NCBI RefSeq assembly: GCF_029168945.1
Contig: NC_083601.1
Span: forward strand, 21,294,160-21,358,159
Reading direction: 5' to 3'
Length of the DNA stretch: 64,000 nucleotides
Origin: Cannabis sativa
Taxonomy: Eukaryota; Streptophyta; Magnoliopsida; Rosales; Cannabaceae
Part shown: positions 10,704 to 23,900 of the stretch, piece by piece
Position numbering within the stretch: position 1 is the stretch's first letter
How the letters are laid out: the number at the start of each line of letters is the position of its first letter
The notes under the pieces: generated by a model
Seen by the model: the letters and a program-made list of their open reading frames with translations, nothing else
Databases searched by the model: none
Told to the model about the DNA's origin: nothing
Program-made: the position numbers and the translations under genes

Positions 10704-10721
10704 TCCCCGGCAACGGCGCCA
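10704..10721 (-). promoter_or_regulatory. Primer binding site matching tRNA-Asp, 18 of 18
   Basis: The minus strand reads TGGCGCCGTTGCCGGGGA, complementary to the acceptor end of plant tRNA-Asp. It lies 5 bases inside the LTR edge. Confidence 0.9.
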
Positions 10722-10726
10722 AAAAT

Positions 10727-12152
10727 TGATGTCGCCCAATTAGTTACACTGCGGTCGCGGTAGTAAACGGGCTATATGTCGTATCCACAGGGAGGTAAAT
10801 TACCACTAAAGATTAGTATAAATAGAAAATGATAGAAATGTGAATGACGTAAAAATAATAAAATGATGAGTGAAAGAGTGTGATCAGATAAAGAGTTTGG
10901 TAAGGTAGAAATATAGTTATGCAAATCCTATTCTAATACCGATATTAATTCAAAATACAGTTGTAATTCTACACCATTAATTACAACCGGAAGATATATA
11001 TGTTATGAGCACAAATTAAATAATCTTGAATAAATTGAATCTCACCTCTAACTTAACAGCTTATCATATTATATATCAAAAATCGACAAAATACCACTAT
11101 TGGCAGAATGCAGTAAACGACATAAAATATAATAAATATACCAAAATATTAATAGCCTAACTTACATAAGAAAAACATGACTGAACTTATATAAAAGATA
11201 CTATTAACTTTGGAAGAAAAATTAGAAGATGAAGAACAATTTAATTAAAATGGGATATGGAGATGAAACACAAAAGAATCAATATCAATAATAGAAATGA
11301 GAATTACAAAAGCTACACTCTAACCTCACCAATATTTCTAAAATAGTTCACTCATTTTTGTCACTAAAATAAGTAAAATAAAATAATAATAAGAGAGAAC
11401 AAGATGAAAAAGTGTATTTCTCCTCTAAAATCTGATGCCTTTTACACTCTTATGGACTCTTATTTATAGAGAAACTTTACTCCAAGATCCATATATTTCG
11501 TGTATAAAAAAAGGTGGAGAAAGTGGCATGAAAAGTTGATGAAATGGTGTTATAGGCATCAGGCGGAGTGGGGACTAGCTCAAACACGTGGAGCTCTTAA
11601 AAAGCTTCAACAGTTGTGTCAGGCAAGTGGAAAAATGCTGGAGGAAGTGGCTTCATGAGCTACACGCTGGAAAGATATATGTATATCAATTCAGTTGTTG
11701 TTATGATTTGGACTGAGGCATGGGCCTTTTGCATTGAGTGAAGCCCAAAATATATTAAAATCATAGCTAGTGAATGTTGGTTGGCCGTACATAACGAAAA
11801 CATGTTCCATTGACATGATAAATGATAAATGAAAGATGGTGGTGGGCTTGTTTATGACTTTTATGTCATTCCTTTTTGGTCTTCCATGTTGGGCTTTTTC
11901 TCTTTTGTGATTCACTTTGAGCCACTAGATTTTAACCTTATTTTCTTTTCTTTTTCTTTGCAAGAATACCACTTTTCAAGAATTCCAATATTTTATCATT
12001 TTGCTCAAATCTGAAAAATAACACAAAAATTAAAATAAATTAAATATTTCAAACTAAAATAAATTTATTATTAAAACCATGGAATACTTAATTTATATTA
12101 ATTGCATATGCATAAATAAATGCTTAAAATGTACAAATTTGAGCTTTAATCA
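10727..12152 (-). repeat. 5' LTR of the Tat-type element (outer edge approximate)
   Basis: The inner edge TGATGTCG is fixed by the primer site. The outer edge is placed at the CA at 12151-12152, just before the first unit of the 367-bp tandem repeat begins, which is an inference. There is no second LTR copy in the window for comparison. It contains no supported ORF. Confidence 0.7.
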
Positions 12153-12154
12153 AT

Positions 12155-13008
12155 GTGACATATATATATATTTAAAACTCAGCCAAGTACGGTTTTATAA
12201 TAAAATAATAATTTGAACACTTAAAGTAAATAACAAATCCTTCAAAACCCTAAAGAACCATTTTAAATAATTTTTATTAGTTTGTATTGGAATACTAATT
12301 TCCAACAATCAGTTGACATCTGTAGGATGTACTACCTTCTTTAAAAACATAAAAAATACAAATTTAGGGATATTATTATAACACAAACCTTTGAAGTCAA
12401 TATGAAAGAAAATAATGTTTTAATTTAAATATACATTTTGACTGGGTTAATATCAATAAAACTTAAATTACCTTTGTTTAATTTTTGTCTTTTGTTAATA
12501 AAAACTCCTACAGTACGTATGATGTGACATATATATATTTAAAACTCAGCCAAGTACGGTTTTATAATAAAATAATAATTTGAACACTTAAAGTAAATAA
12601 CAAATCTTTCAAAACCCTAAAGAACGATTTTAAATAATTGTTATTAGTTTGTATTGGAATACTAATTTCCAATAATCAGTTGACATCTGTAGGATGTACT
12701 ACCTTCTTTAAAAACATAAAAAATACAAATTTAGGGATATTATTATAACACGAACCTTTGAAGTCAATATGAAAGAAAATAATGTTTTAATTTAAATATA
12801 CATTTTGACTGGGTTAATATCAATAAAACTTAAATTACCTTTGTTTAATTTTTGTCTTTTGTTAATAAAAACTCCTACAGTACGTATGATGTGACATATA
12901 TATATATTTAAAACTCAGCCAAGTACGGTTTTATAATAGAATAATAATTTGAACACTTAAAGTAAATAACAAATCCTTCAAAACCCTAAGGAACGATTTT
13001 AAATAAAT
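12155..13008. repeat. Tandem repeat, unit about 367 bp, two full copies and a partial third
   Basis: Units start at 12155, 12524 and 12891 (each at GTGACATATAT) and are nearly identical. They include the landmark runs AACTCAGCCAAGTACGG and CAGTTGACATCTGTAGG. The third unit breaks off after about 118 bases into different sequence. The DNA is AT-rich and non-coding. Confidence 0.9.
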
Positions 13009-13574
13009 GAGGAGGATTTTTTTTTGTATTTTAAAATAATAAATATTTTAGTAATATTTTTCCATCAATCCATATACGGTCAAATCAGTAGGTTGTACTA
13101 TCTACTTGGCTATATATAGTACTTGTGGATGTGATTGTGTTGTGTAGTCTTTTCAAAAATTAAGAAATAATAATTAATACAAACTGGTACAGCTAAAGAT
13201 GGGGTGATATAACACCAATATAAATCTGATTTTGTCAATGCATTGAAAACCGTAAGTTCAACATACCCAACCAACTAATAAATTTTCCTTGAAAGACGTA
13301 ATTTGAACCAACCTAATAACCGGTTTTGTTATGGTTTGGTTGAGTTTGGTTAGAAAAATCAAATATTTAAATAAGTGAAATGTTGTCCCATCCCTAAAAT
13401 TGTCACATGTAGCAACAAATATGCCCATATTATGTCCAAATAAACATGTGTGGCCAAATGAATAAGAAATTAAATTATGATGTTTACTAATAATCAAAAC
13501 TCAATTTGTGAGTACTACAAACCAGCTCAGTTAATAATGGGTACGTGTAAGAAATTAGTACAATTTGTGAGAAA
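13009..13574. other. Non-coding AT-rich spacer between repeat blocks
   Basis: It contains a tail (about 13009-13115) that recurs at 13945-14055. From 13116 to 13574 there is unique AT-rich DNA with no supported gene. Confidence 0.6.
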
Positions 13575-14055
13575 AATAATTGTTATTAGTTTGTATTGGA
13601 ATACTAATTTCAAATAATCAGTTGACATCTGTAGGATGTACTACCTTCTTTAAAAAACATAAAAAATACAAATTTAGGGATATTATTATAACACAAACCT
13701 TTGTAGTAAATATGAAAGAAAATAATATTTTAATTTAAATATACATTTTGACTGGGTTAATATCAATAAAACTTAAATTACCTTTGTTTAATTTTTGTCT
13801 TTTGTTAATAAAAACTCCTACAGTACATATGATGTGACACATATATATATATATTTAAAACTCAACCAAGTACGGTTTTATAATAAAATAATAATTTGAA
13901 CACTTAAAGTAAATAACAAATCCTTCAAAACCCTAAAGAACGATTTTAAATAAATGAGGAGGACCTTTTTTGTATTTTAAAATAATAAATATTTTAGTAA
14001 TATTTTCCCATCAATCCATATACGGTCAAATCAGTAGGTTGTACTATCTACTTGA
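13575..14055. repeat. Displaced copy of 12640-13115
   Basis: It reproduces the second part of the 367-bp unit, then the first part and its AATGAGGAGGA tail, in the same order as 12640-13115. It was therefore duplicated as one block of about 475 bp after the tandem array formed. Confidence 0.85.
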
Positions 14056-14689
14056 ATAACTTAAAAAAAATAATTACGTAGAAATATGTTATTACTATAA
14101 AGATACCTTCATTATTTGTTAATTAATTATGATAAACTATTTTTTAAATGATACATGTATATTTTTTGTGTACCGAAGGGTGCAAAGTTAGTTAATATTT
14201 TTTTCATCTCATTTTATTTTTATCTGTTTTTGTCAAATTAAATAGATTATTTAACTTATTCTGCTAATTTTGTTCTTAATAAAAGTGCAGAATTTATTAA
14301 AAAGAAAATCAAGTAATATAGTAGTATTATGGAACCAATTAATTATTATTATTATTTTAGTACGTAAATTGATTAATTATCATTATTATTTGATACTGTA
14401 AATATACATTGTATTGAGATGAATTTGTACATATACTATAACATCGGGACTCTTATTACATGAGGAAGCAATTTGACCTAAGAATGTAAAAAATGCTGAC
14501 ATTTGCCTCCCGCGTATCATTTTGTTCGAGAGTCTGGCGCACCGTTGTGTCAAATATGATAACACTCATTCCAAAGTGGCCTTGTCGACTCGGGAGGTTG
14601 AGGTTCGGTAGGATGACATCTTTGGGTGGCCGTATTGGAAGTAGTTCCGTCCACCCTACTCCACCCATCCGAAACCTTCGTCAACCGTA
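14056..14689. other. Intergenic DNA leading into the satellite
   Basis: AT-rich and featureless to about 14440, then about 250 bases of balanced composition immediately before the satellite. No protein similarity was recognised. Confidence 0.5.
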
Positions 14690-15860
14690 GTGACTCCGGT
14701 ACCCCAAAGCTAACTTGACTACATAGTGTGTATTACTGGGCCCGTAAACACCGCAAGTCACAGTGTGAGTAGTACGAATGGTTGAGTGTCACTCTGTACA
14801 ACCCTAGGTTGAACTGGATTAGGTGAGTTCGTTGGAAGAGTAGTGAGTCCAGTACCCCACATCTAACTTGACTACATACTGTGTGTCACCAGGCCCGTAA
14901 ACACCGCAAGTCACAGTGTGAGTAGTACGAATGGTTGAGTGTCACTCTGTACAACCCTAGGTCGAACTGGATTCGGTGAGTTCGTTGGGAGAGTAGTGAG
15001 TCCGGTACCCCAAAGCTAACTTCACTACATACTGTGTGTCACCGGGCCCGTAAACACCGCAAGTCACAGTGTGAGTAGTACGAATGGTCGAGTGTCACTC
15101 CGTACCACCCTAGGTCGAACTGGATTCGGTGAGTTCGTTAGGAGAGTAGTGACTCTGGTACCCTAAAGATGAGTTGACTACATTCTCTGTGTCAACGGGC
15201 CCGTAAACACCGCAAGTCACAGCGTCAGTACTACGAATGGTTGAGTGTCACTCCGGTCAACCCTAGGTTGAACTGGATTCGGTGAGTTCCGCTCAGTAGA
15301 ACCCTAGCCGGAGAGGATGTTCAGTGAGTTCGTGAGGAGGATAGTGACTCCGGTACACCAATGGTAACCTGAGTACTTACTGTGTGTCACATTAACCAAA
15401 AAACACCGCCAGTAATAGTGTGAGTACTATGAACGGTTGACTGCCGCTCAGTAGAACCCTAGCCGGAGATGATGTTCAGTGAGTTCGTGAGGAGGATAGT
15501 GACTCCGGTAGACCAATGGTAACCTGAGTACTTACTGTGTGTCACATTAACCAAAAAACACCGCCAGTAATAATGTGAGTACTATGAACGGTTGACTGCC
15601 GCTCAGTAGAACCCTAGCCGGAGAGGATGTTCAGTGAGTTCGTGAGGAGGATAGTGACTCCGGTACACCAATGGTAACCTGAGTACTTACTGTGTGTCAC
15701 ATTAACCAAAAAACACCGCCAGTAATAGTGTGAGTACTATGAACGGTTGACTGCCGCTCAGTAGAACCCTAGCCGGAGAGGATGTTCAGTGAGTTCGTGA
15801 GGAGGATAGTGATTCCGGTACACCAATGGTAACCTGAGTACTTACTGTGTGTCAGAGATA
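14690..15860. repeat. Satellite-like array, 153/155-bp unit, about 8 copies in two subfamilies
   Basis: Units begin at GTGA(C/G)TCCGGTA-like sites at 14690, 14843, 14996, 15149, 15344, 15499, 15654 and 15809. The first four are 153 bp apart and share GGGCCCGTAAACACCGCAAG. The last four are 155 bp apart and share ATTAACCAAAAAACACCGCC. The junction unit (15149-15343) is 195 bp, a fusion of both types. Subfamily 1 can fold on itself (ACTAC..ACTGTG with CACAGT..GTAGT). GC content is higher than in the flanks. No ORF crosses the array. Confidence 0.92.
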
Positions 15861-17176
15861 CAGATAGTAATAGGATGTTCATTGTTACCTGTTCGAATAT
15901 TTTTGAAACAAGGATGACATTGTTACCATAACGAACCCCTCGTGAAAAATTGTAATTTTTAAAAAAATATTCTGACATGTAATTTTCGGCTTCACGATGG
16001 AGACAGAGATAGAAACAGGATGTTCACTGTATCAGTCCCACAGAGACAAGTGTATCCCAGTGTAAGGCCATCTCCAATGGGCCTGCATAAACCAAAAAAT
16101 AGGGTGATATTACACTAAAAGCATGTCCAACCGGACGGCATTTGCAACATCAATTTTGGGTTTGTCTACAGTGTCCCACCATATTTAGGTTGGCACTGTA
16201 GACAACACTAAACGTTTTTTTTTTACTTTTTAATAATTATATAATATTAAAAAAAAACTAAATAATTATCAAGAAATATTAATCAAAACTTTTATAAATG
16301 TATTTGTTTATATTTTTATATTTTTAAGTGTGCTAAAAATATATTAGGGTGTTTGCAGTGTGGGTAGTGTAGTTTTTAACCTTTTTTTTTAAACCAATCC
16401 ATACATGCGGTTTTTCCAATTTCTCAAACCGCACTCGCACCGCGAAACTAAAATCGCAGAAATCGCACCGCGAAAATGGGTGCGATGCGGTACAGTTTTT
16501 ACGATTTGGACTATTACCAATAATTAAAGTATCACAAATACAACAAAACTTGAACAACATTTGTCAAAAATACCATAAGGATTGAAAATAAATATAAAAA
16601 AAAATTCAATAAATGTAAATTAAAATATTTAATATTTACTAATATTATTTAATGGATTTAACAAATATTTAGTATTAAAATATTCTTATTATATTAATAA
16701 AATAATAGAATAATAAAGAATATAATATTTGGTGTAATTTTTAGTGTTGTGGTTGGAATTGAAAAAAAAAAAATTAGTGTTGAAATATTAGATTTTTGGT
16801 GTTAATATGGGACGTACACTGTTCACTCGAGGGACCTTGTCAATTCACACAACACTAAAATATTATTTTAAAAGAAAGGACTGCTTGTGACATGACATGA
16901 TACGCTTCCCAACGAAACAATCAGCCATGCCCTATTATGTTGTACGAATTAGGTTTCGAAATTGGGGTTTATTTTGGCACCAAGATTGATCAAGTTAAAG
17001 GTGAATGTGAGAAAGTTTTAAAAAATATATTCATTTTCCCACCACTAACTCATTTAGAATGTAATTTCCCATATATAAACAGGTGCCCCCTTTCCTTGTG
17101 AGTAACACACATTATCTCCACCATAGTTAGAACAAAAAAAAAATTTGTATACCTCACAAATTATAATACATCGAAC
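15861..17176. other. Spacer with transposon-like sequence and a GCGGTGCGAT-type patch
   Basis: At 16075 AGGCCATCTCCAATGGGCC resembles the ends of plant DNA transposons but has no partner that I found. At 16400-16500 there is a run of GCGGT/ACCGC words of the kind seen in plant MITEs. A TATATAAAC motif near 17073 could serve the GRF gene that follows. No coding region is supported. Confidence 0.45.
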
Positions 17177-17645
17177 ATGGTGGCTGGTGGTGGAGAAGAA
17201 TCATGCGGGTTCGATGGGGGTGGTCCGCCTTAGAGAAATTCACTTCAGGGACACCCCATTGCTACTGTGGTGATCTAGCTTATGTTTGGACTTCTAGTAG
17301 TAGAGCAAATCCTGGTCGTCGATTCTTCGGATGTCCACACTATGTAAGAGTTTTGTCTTTTTAGATTCAAAAGTACTTCTCATTTATGTTTTCTGTACTT
17401 AGGCAGCCATGATAAACTAATAGGGTTATTTTCAACTCAGGAGAACGAAAAGTCGAGGATGTGATTACTTTTGTTGGATCGATAAATCACATGTTAAGAG
17501 AAGTACAGATGCTACACCTGGATTGCGAAACCAAATCAAGATTTTGGAAGAAGATAAGAAACGCAATGAGAATGTTATTAGAAAATTAATTTTTATCATT
17601 TTTATTTGCCTTTTCATCATTTTCCAACTTATATTGCGTTAAAGA
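17177..17645 (+). pseudogene. GRF-type zinc finger gene, degenerate
   Basis: From the ATG at 17177 the frame meets TAG after about 18 codons. In another frame a GRF-type zinc finger is recognisable: HCYCGDLAYVWTSSS, NPGRRFFGCPHY, then after an intron (about 17343-17441, GTAAGAG..CTCAG) CDYFCWIDKS. A short coiled coil and a C-terminal hydrophobic segment (FIIFICLFIIFQLIL) follow, ending at 17645. The two exons do not join in one frame. Such short GRF proteins with a tail anchor are common in plant genomes and often linked to transposons. It converges on the Ulp1-like gene. Confidence 0.65.
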
Positions 17646-17702
17646 TATGAGTTGTCGCAAAATGAGTATGTTTTGTATATCTTATGTTCTCAAAACTAAT
17701 GT

Positions 17703-20700
17703 TTAACTTAATTGTGTAGAACTTAATAGATACGTGTGGATGATGACGAAAATTACATTTGGTATGAAGTACCCGCGATCTTTCCTATCAATTCCGAAAT
17801 CCACGAAAGTCACATTCTTCGACCTATTCTCCTCAAACAAAAGGTCCAACGTCGACAACTGCAAACATATACAATTAGTTAGATTCAATGAAGAATGAGT
17901 TCACATCAAACAATGAAACTTTGCAACTTTACCATTTCTTTCGTAGCGTCCACACGATACTTCTCATCCATTGCGGTGTGTAGGGAGTCCAGAAATGAGA
18001 CAACCTTGGACTTCATATTAACTTCGGCATCAAACCAATGTGGTGCACCTTCTAGAGTCAACACCGGCACAAACATCTACAATTGAATAGAGGAACAATA
18101 AAGTCAAAAATAAATTGAAATTACAGACCATATAGATATTCGACACTACAATGACCAATATGCATCGCTAACATATCTCAGTTTTCAAAATTACAATTAA
18201 GAACGACCATGTGTATATGATGAAGTACCTTGACGCATTTTTAGAAGTTGTCTTCGTAAAACAGTTTTGACCATTCCCGGTCTTTCGCAATCCTCTTCAC
18301 ATTAAACGAACCGAGAGTTTTTTGCTGCAAAAGCATTGTTCATCTTGTCAAGTAACAGAAATTACAACCAAACTGAAGAATTACAAAATTTAAAATAAGT
18401 TGTACAGCAAAGCAATTACCGAGATGCGAGTGGGCATGTACCAAACACGAGGTTGGTCAGCTAATCGACTATCACGTTCGTACTTGTTCATTAGTATAGA
18501 AAAACAGTCAATGATCTGCAACAAAATGAAATATGATTTACACATGTACAATAAATGATACATATTTAGTAACTACTTTGACACTTACGAATCCCTCAAC
18601 TTCTTGCAAGGGTCGCAACGATGCCATGCACCTCCTATCCACTTCAAACTTTTGAAATTTTGCAAGCACATATTTGATTCAATTGTAATCAATGTAACTG
18701 TTATTAAAAATTTCTACAAGTATATGATAATGAGAGATACGAAAATAACATTTACTTACCCCGGATCTAATGTGTTGCTAAAAACAAACTTGTAAAACCC
18801 ATATTGGTTACGGGGGATCGCTTCCTTCGTCTTGAAAGGCCCGACAACAGTTCTGCCCGACTCAATAAATTGCTCGTAGGCCTTATCGTTGAAGTCATCC
18901 TCAATTAAAGGCACATTCTCCGAATGTGTCTTCTTTGATTTGACGAGGGCTTTGCCTTTATTCCAGAAAGACGCCACTTCGACTATATCAAAGTCCTCAT
19001 CGTCGAAGGTCTTATGTGCAGCACCTTCATCTTCAACAGATTTTGTAGCAGATAGTGAAGGCGTACTTACAGATTCCACCACATTTTCCTCGGATAGACC
19101 AACAACATTAGTCTTCGAACGGACAGGGGACTTCAACGGGGACTCCTCCACGGCCTGGCTGCACTCTGCCTTCTTCCACACTTCCGCAGCAGCATCCTCC
19201 TCCAACTCTCGGTCAATACCACCTACACCTTCTCCTTTGTCCATAAATTTCAAAGAAAATGATCTCAACTGAGACTTTAACTCATTGGAGAAGTACTCCT
19301 TCAACTCGTTCATAGAGCTGACAAAGTGGTCACTGCTCTTTCTTCCTTCCGAGTCGGAGTAGTAGTTGGGCAGTATTACGGGATTCGAAGTGAGCGTTAT
19401 CTGTTAAACATAACAAATTAAACAAATTTAATTTTTCAAACCCAAAATAATTAATATCAACTGAAATCACATTACCACATTATAACCAAAATTCGATGTA
19501 CCTTGTCGTTGTTGGGACCCCCATTGTCTTTCACAAATTTGTAAGCGGACTTACATTGTTTACTATCCCGAAAATCAACGGGGAGCACTGTTCGGTCGAC
19601 ATATCCAAAGTTCCACTCCACGTGAGTCAAGTACACCAACTGTGACAAACAAACAATGTATTAGGAATACATTCGACTAATAAATTACAATATTATATTA
19701 TAAACTTAATAAACACATTTACATAAATGAAAGATAACAAAATCAATGTACCTGGAGGAATAAGGTGCAGCCAGACACATTCTTCGTGGCCTTATTTCGG
19801 AATCTGAAAATTGAGTTCATCAGATACCTGAACTCGGCAGTTGCCCAGTTCTTGTGGCGAATGTCCCTGGTAACCTTAAGGGAGTGCAAGTACCCCGAAG
19901 TGATATCGCAGCCCGTTTTTGGTGCAAGGACTGTACCTATGACCACCAAAGAAAATTTAATCAGAAATAGGCTGTCTGCCTCAACGCACTCCAACAAAGA
20001 TTTCTCCAACCCTGTCAACGACACGGTGTACTCGACAACGTTCAATATCTCCTACAGATATCGAGTGTCACAATCACCCTCGGTGACTACAGGATCCCCT
20101 CCGTCGTCCACCCCATAACATCTCCGAACATCGCGGTAGATAAGTGAATTTTCCTCCCATACAAATCCAGTATGCTACTAGTTGGTTCAACATGTTTGAT
20201 TAACCAACTCACTAGTCGGGTGTCAATGTATGGTGCATCCTCTCTGATGAATGATCCAAATCCAGCATTTTGGATCACATCTTTCTGCTCCAGGTTCAGG
20301 TTCTTGCAAATCCTAATTAAACGGTTGAAGGAGCATCGACCGTACACAGATGCTTCTTCACTTTCAGGAGCAACCTCTTCCTCATCCACCTGCACTTTCT
20401 TCCCCTTGCCATCAGCTGCCTTTGGTTTCCTCCCCCTTGTTGGCACTGCCTTCTTAGCGGGAGTAGGGTTAGGGTCATAGCTTCTCCACTCAGACTTCTC
20501 CTCGTTGGTGAAACCTTTATATTGCACTTTCAATTTGTCGGTATCCTGTAATATGAGGCAAACTTACATCAACTACAGAGTACATGGAAAGAATCTTAAA
20601 GTATGTCAAACAATTACGATGAATTACGGACAATTGACATAAAAAAATTGAGTGACATCAAACCTCTTTCTCAGTTAATCCCTTCTCAGCTACTCGAAGG

Positions 20701-20910
20701 GCTTTGTAGTTCGCATTGCTACATATGGACATAATTTCAATCAAATATATAATAAAATAAATGTTAAACATCATTCACACGAGTAAACAACTATCCATCA
20801 TTCAAAACTTAGAAGAAATTTCTCCAAGCAACCGCATTATCGTTCGGCTCGGGAGTGACATCCTTCTTTACGGGTTCATTTCCCCATTTCCTTTTGCGTT
20901 TCCCAGCCAT
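17703..20910 (-). pseudogene. Ulp1/DUF1985-like transposon-associated gene, degenerate and truncated
   Basis: The start is ATG at 20910 (MAGKRKRKWGN). Plausible exons follow: 20087-20547 (basic, acidic, then FNRLIRICKNLNLEQKDV and a DUF1985-like HVEPTSSILDLYGRKI stretch), 19745-20045 (EYTVSLTGLEKSLLECVEAD), about 19500-19640, 18756-19400 (long acidic linker), and 17703-18500 with Ulp1-like pieces (APHWFDAEVNMKSKVVSFLD). Near 20100 a one-base deletion and an in-frame TAG break the frame, and another TAG occurs near 18245. The usual Ulp1 ending with the catalytic Cys (DCGV-type) is absent. This class of gene is usually carried by plant DNA transposons. Exon edges are approximate. Confidence 0.55.
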
Positions 20911-23900
20911 GTATGATGAACCTAACCAAATTAAAGATAAACAAATTTAAACGTTAAGGACTACATATTTCAGCAAATACACTATATAAAAAAAAAATAA
21001 TTGACCAAAACACAATGAAAATCGTGCATTGTAATCACCTAAAATCACATAAAATCAACTTAACCATTTGGCATTGAAAAAATTCAGATTTCAAACACAC
21101 ATTTCATGCTTCTTGCATGTTACACATTAAAGTACATTAAAATGATGTGAAACTCTTTTTAACTAAATGATTTCCAATACTTAAAAATTATACGAAACAA
21201 AAAGCATTCCCAGAATTCAGACTTCAAACACACCATGCACATCAGATAAAAACATATGATGTTTGACACACAAAAAAGTTTGCTTCCAAGCAATTGATGA
21301 ACTACTCCAAAGAATCTACACCTTGCACAACCAAAACAATGAACAAAATAAAACTTAACCAACAACTGCCATACACAATAATGAACAGAACCATATTTGT
21401 GAAATAGGTCTAAACGGGCTTATAAAAAAAATTCTCAAACAAGAATTAAATGAGGTAAAATCCAAGTTTTTTTACACACAAAATGGACTGAATTGAACAA
21501 CAATTACTAAATCCATGAAATTGTAATACTTAATTGGCCATGAATTAAACCTTTTTGGCTAACACTTAAATCATCAAGATCAGAGCCAAGAGGGGTCAAT
21601 GACATGTACTATGAATATAATCACGGGTTTCCCTCTCTTTGTACGACCAAAGCCAAAAAAAAAAAACTCAACAATGCTTAACCAATCTCGGTACCTTGTA
21701 CCTCTTAATTCATAATGAACAGAGAACAAAACAAGTTCGAAAACATTTAATATCAGAATTAACAAAACAATGCTTAACTACTAACTGTCATAACCAATTT
21801 CAATAAATTCTCCGATAATTGATTTACACAAAAAAAATCAAAACTGTCATATTTTTTATCAATACTGTATCTCATTAACTCATGAATCTTATGTCTAAAC
21901 AATCAAATTTTTCAAAACGAATTTATGACAATAGGAAAATCCAAACTAAAACTTGTAATTACATTACAACAATCACTCACTACCCAACAGATAACAAAAA
22001 AAATCACATTCCATTGTTTCTTTACCTAACTCAACACATGACAACCATCACCATTCCATTGTTTTCCTTACTTTCAAAAAAAAAAAAAAAATTGGGTCAA
22101 TATAGGGCAGCCGAGGGTAAAACATTTGGGTAAAATAAATACACACCAAAATGACCAAACACGTGAATCCAAAATACTTTCACAATAAAATTACCAAATT
22201 ACCAAACAAAATTGATTTTCGAAAACAATTATATTTCAGCAACACTGTACATACCAATGTTTACATAGCTTTTCTTTCTTTCATTACATTCTTTTGTTAA
22301 AATTGTTTCACTGTATTAGGATTGTTAATCCTTCTGTTCATGATTCAAGAATCATGGCAGTGACAATGGTGAAAACAGAGAATGAAATCCAATCTTCAAT
22401 AACTGAATATATTGAGTATTATTGCATATATTCAGAGTACAATAGAAGAGTACTTTATATAATGACTACACACCATAACCAAAAAAAATTAAATGCAATC
22501 TTCACTAACTGAAAAATAACAACCACTTACAGTGATGAACTAACTCTAACACACTCTGAACAAAGACCCCTAAATACACAGGGTATAAATTAATCCAAAA
22601 CACTTTCACAATAAAAAAACAAACAAAAAGGGTACACACATGTACCTTCGATTTTCAGAAATCTGAGAATCAAACCTTGTTCACGAAGCAGATTTAATGC
22701 ATGTACAAAGGATTAAAATTACTCAATAAACCAAAAATGGAACACAAAAACAAAATTAAATGCACATACACGGTTGAAGAACAACACTTCTCTTTACAAA
22801 AGTTTAAATCTTTCTTTAACAATGTTAGACAATTTTTCACATCCCCAAACTAAAGAACGAACAAACATGCAAAAGAAGAATAAAATTGCTACATTCGGAG
22901 AAACTTACTTGTACACCGAGGTCGGAGACGGAGCCGGAGAACCAGAAAACGAAGTACAGTAACTCCGAACGTACTGCAGTTTCCCCCCCAAACTTTAAAA
23001 TAATTTTAATCACTACAACAAAATGTGAAGAAGAAGAAGGAACTGTGAAGAAGAAGAAGAAGGAAATGTGAAGAAGAAGACGAAGAAGGCAATGTGAAGA
23101 AGAAGAAGAACGAAATGTGCCCTAATAACCCATGAACCCACTATTTAGAGTATTTTCAAAATTGGTAACTGTCACCCGTACATCAAACGTCAAACGTCAA
23201 ATGTCAATCGGTGTCAGTTTTTAAAAAATTAATTAATTAAAATTAAAAAAAAAAAAACAAACCGGTTACCATTTTCCCCCCTAAATACCCCTACTTTAAC
23301 CCCAGCCATTAGATCATGCCCCAATTCAATCCAACGGCTACAGTACAATCAGGGATTGTATTCCTTATTTTGGCATAACGGGACCAAATCCTATCCCTAT
23401 ATTATATATGCATTTAGTTTGCACACAAAACTATGGAACTATTCCTAATATAAATTTGTATGAAACAATTAAAATCGTAAAAGTAAAAAATACAACAAAA
23501 ATCCCAATCAATTACTAAAATTCATATTTTAGTAAAATGTATATAAATACACATTTTTAAAAAAATAAAATGTATATTTTACTAGAAGTCTCTTTTCTTT
23601 CTTCTTTTCCTTTTGTTTTGAAAGAGCCTCTCTTATCTTAACTTTTTTATTTTTAGAAGTGTCAACTAATGATATGAAATTATGTGACTTTAAAATGTTC
23701 CCAAAAGGAAAATAAGAAATAATGTGAGGAGAAGTGCACTTGGAGTTGGAGTGGTGTTTATTTGTGATTGAAATTAAGATGGTAAATCGGTTGGAGTTGG
23801 AGTTGGAGTGGTGTTTAATTGTTAACTCATTTATTGGTTTGGTTGAGTTAACCCTCTTTTTTAACGCATATATATTGCATATACATTTATGAAAGCATAT

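Larger units (their letters stand above)
10100..12152 (-). mobile_element. Tat/Athila-type Ty3/gypsy remnant: leader, primer site and one LTR
   Basis: At 10704-10721 the plus strand reads TCCCCGGCAACGGCGCCA, the 3' end of plant tRNA-Asp, which primes Tat/Athila-group elements. The LTR starts 5 bases on at 10727 (TGATGTCGCCCAATTAG). The internal part lies to the left, so 10100-10703 is leader sequence (partly GC-rich near 10110-10200, then A/T homopolymers), and it was split by the Sirevirus-type insertion at 10100. No coding part is inside the window. Confidence 0.82.

Noticed and set aside
22774..23115. Lys/Glu-rich short ORFs around GAAGAA repeats
   Set aside because: Simple-sequence translation; more likely an untranslated leader of the minus-strand gene.
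16075..23370. A complete DNA transposon enclosing the GRF and Ulp1-like genes
   Set aside because: Candidate ends at 16075 and about 23300 are not inverted copies of each other, and no flanking duplication was found.
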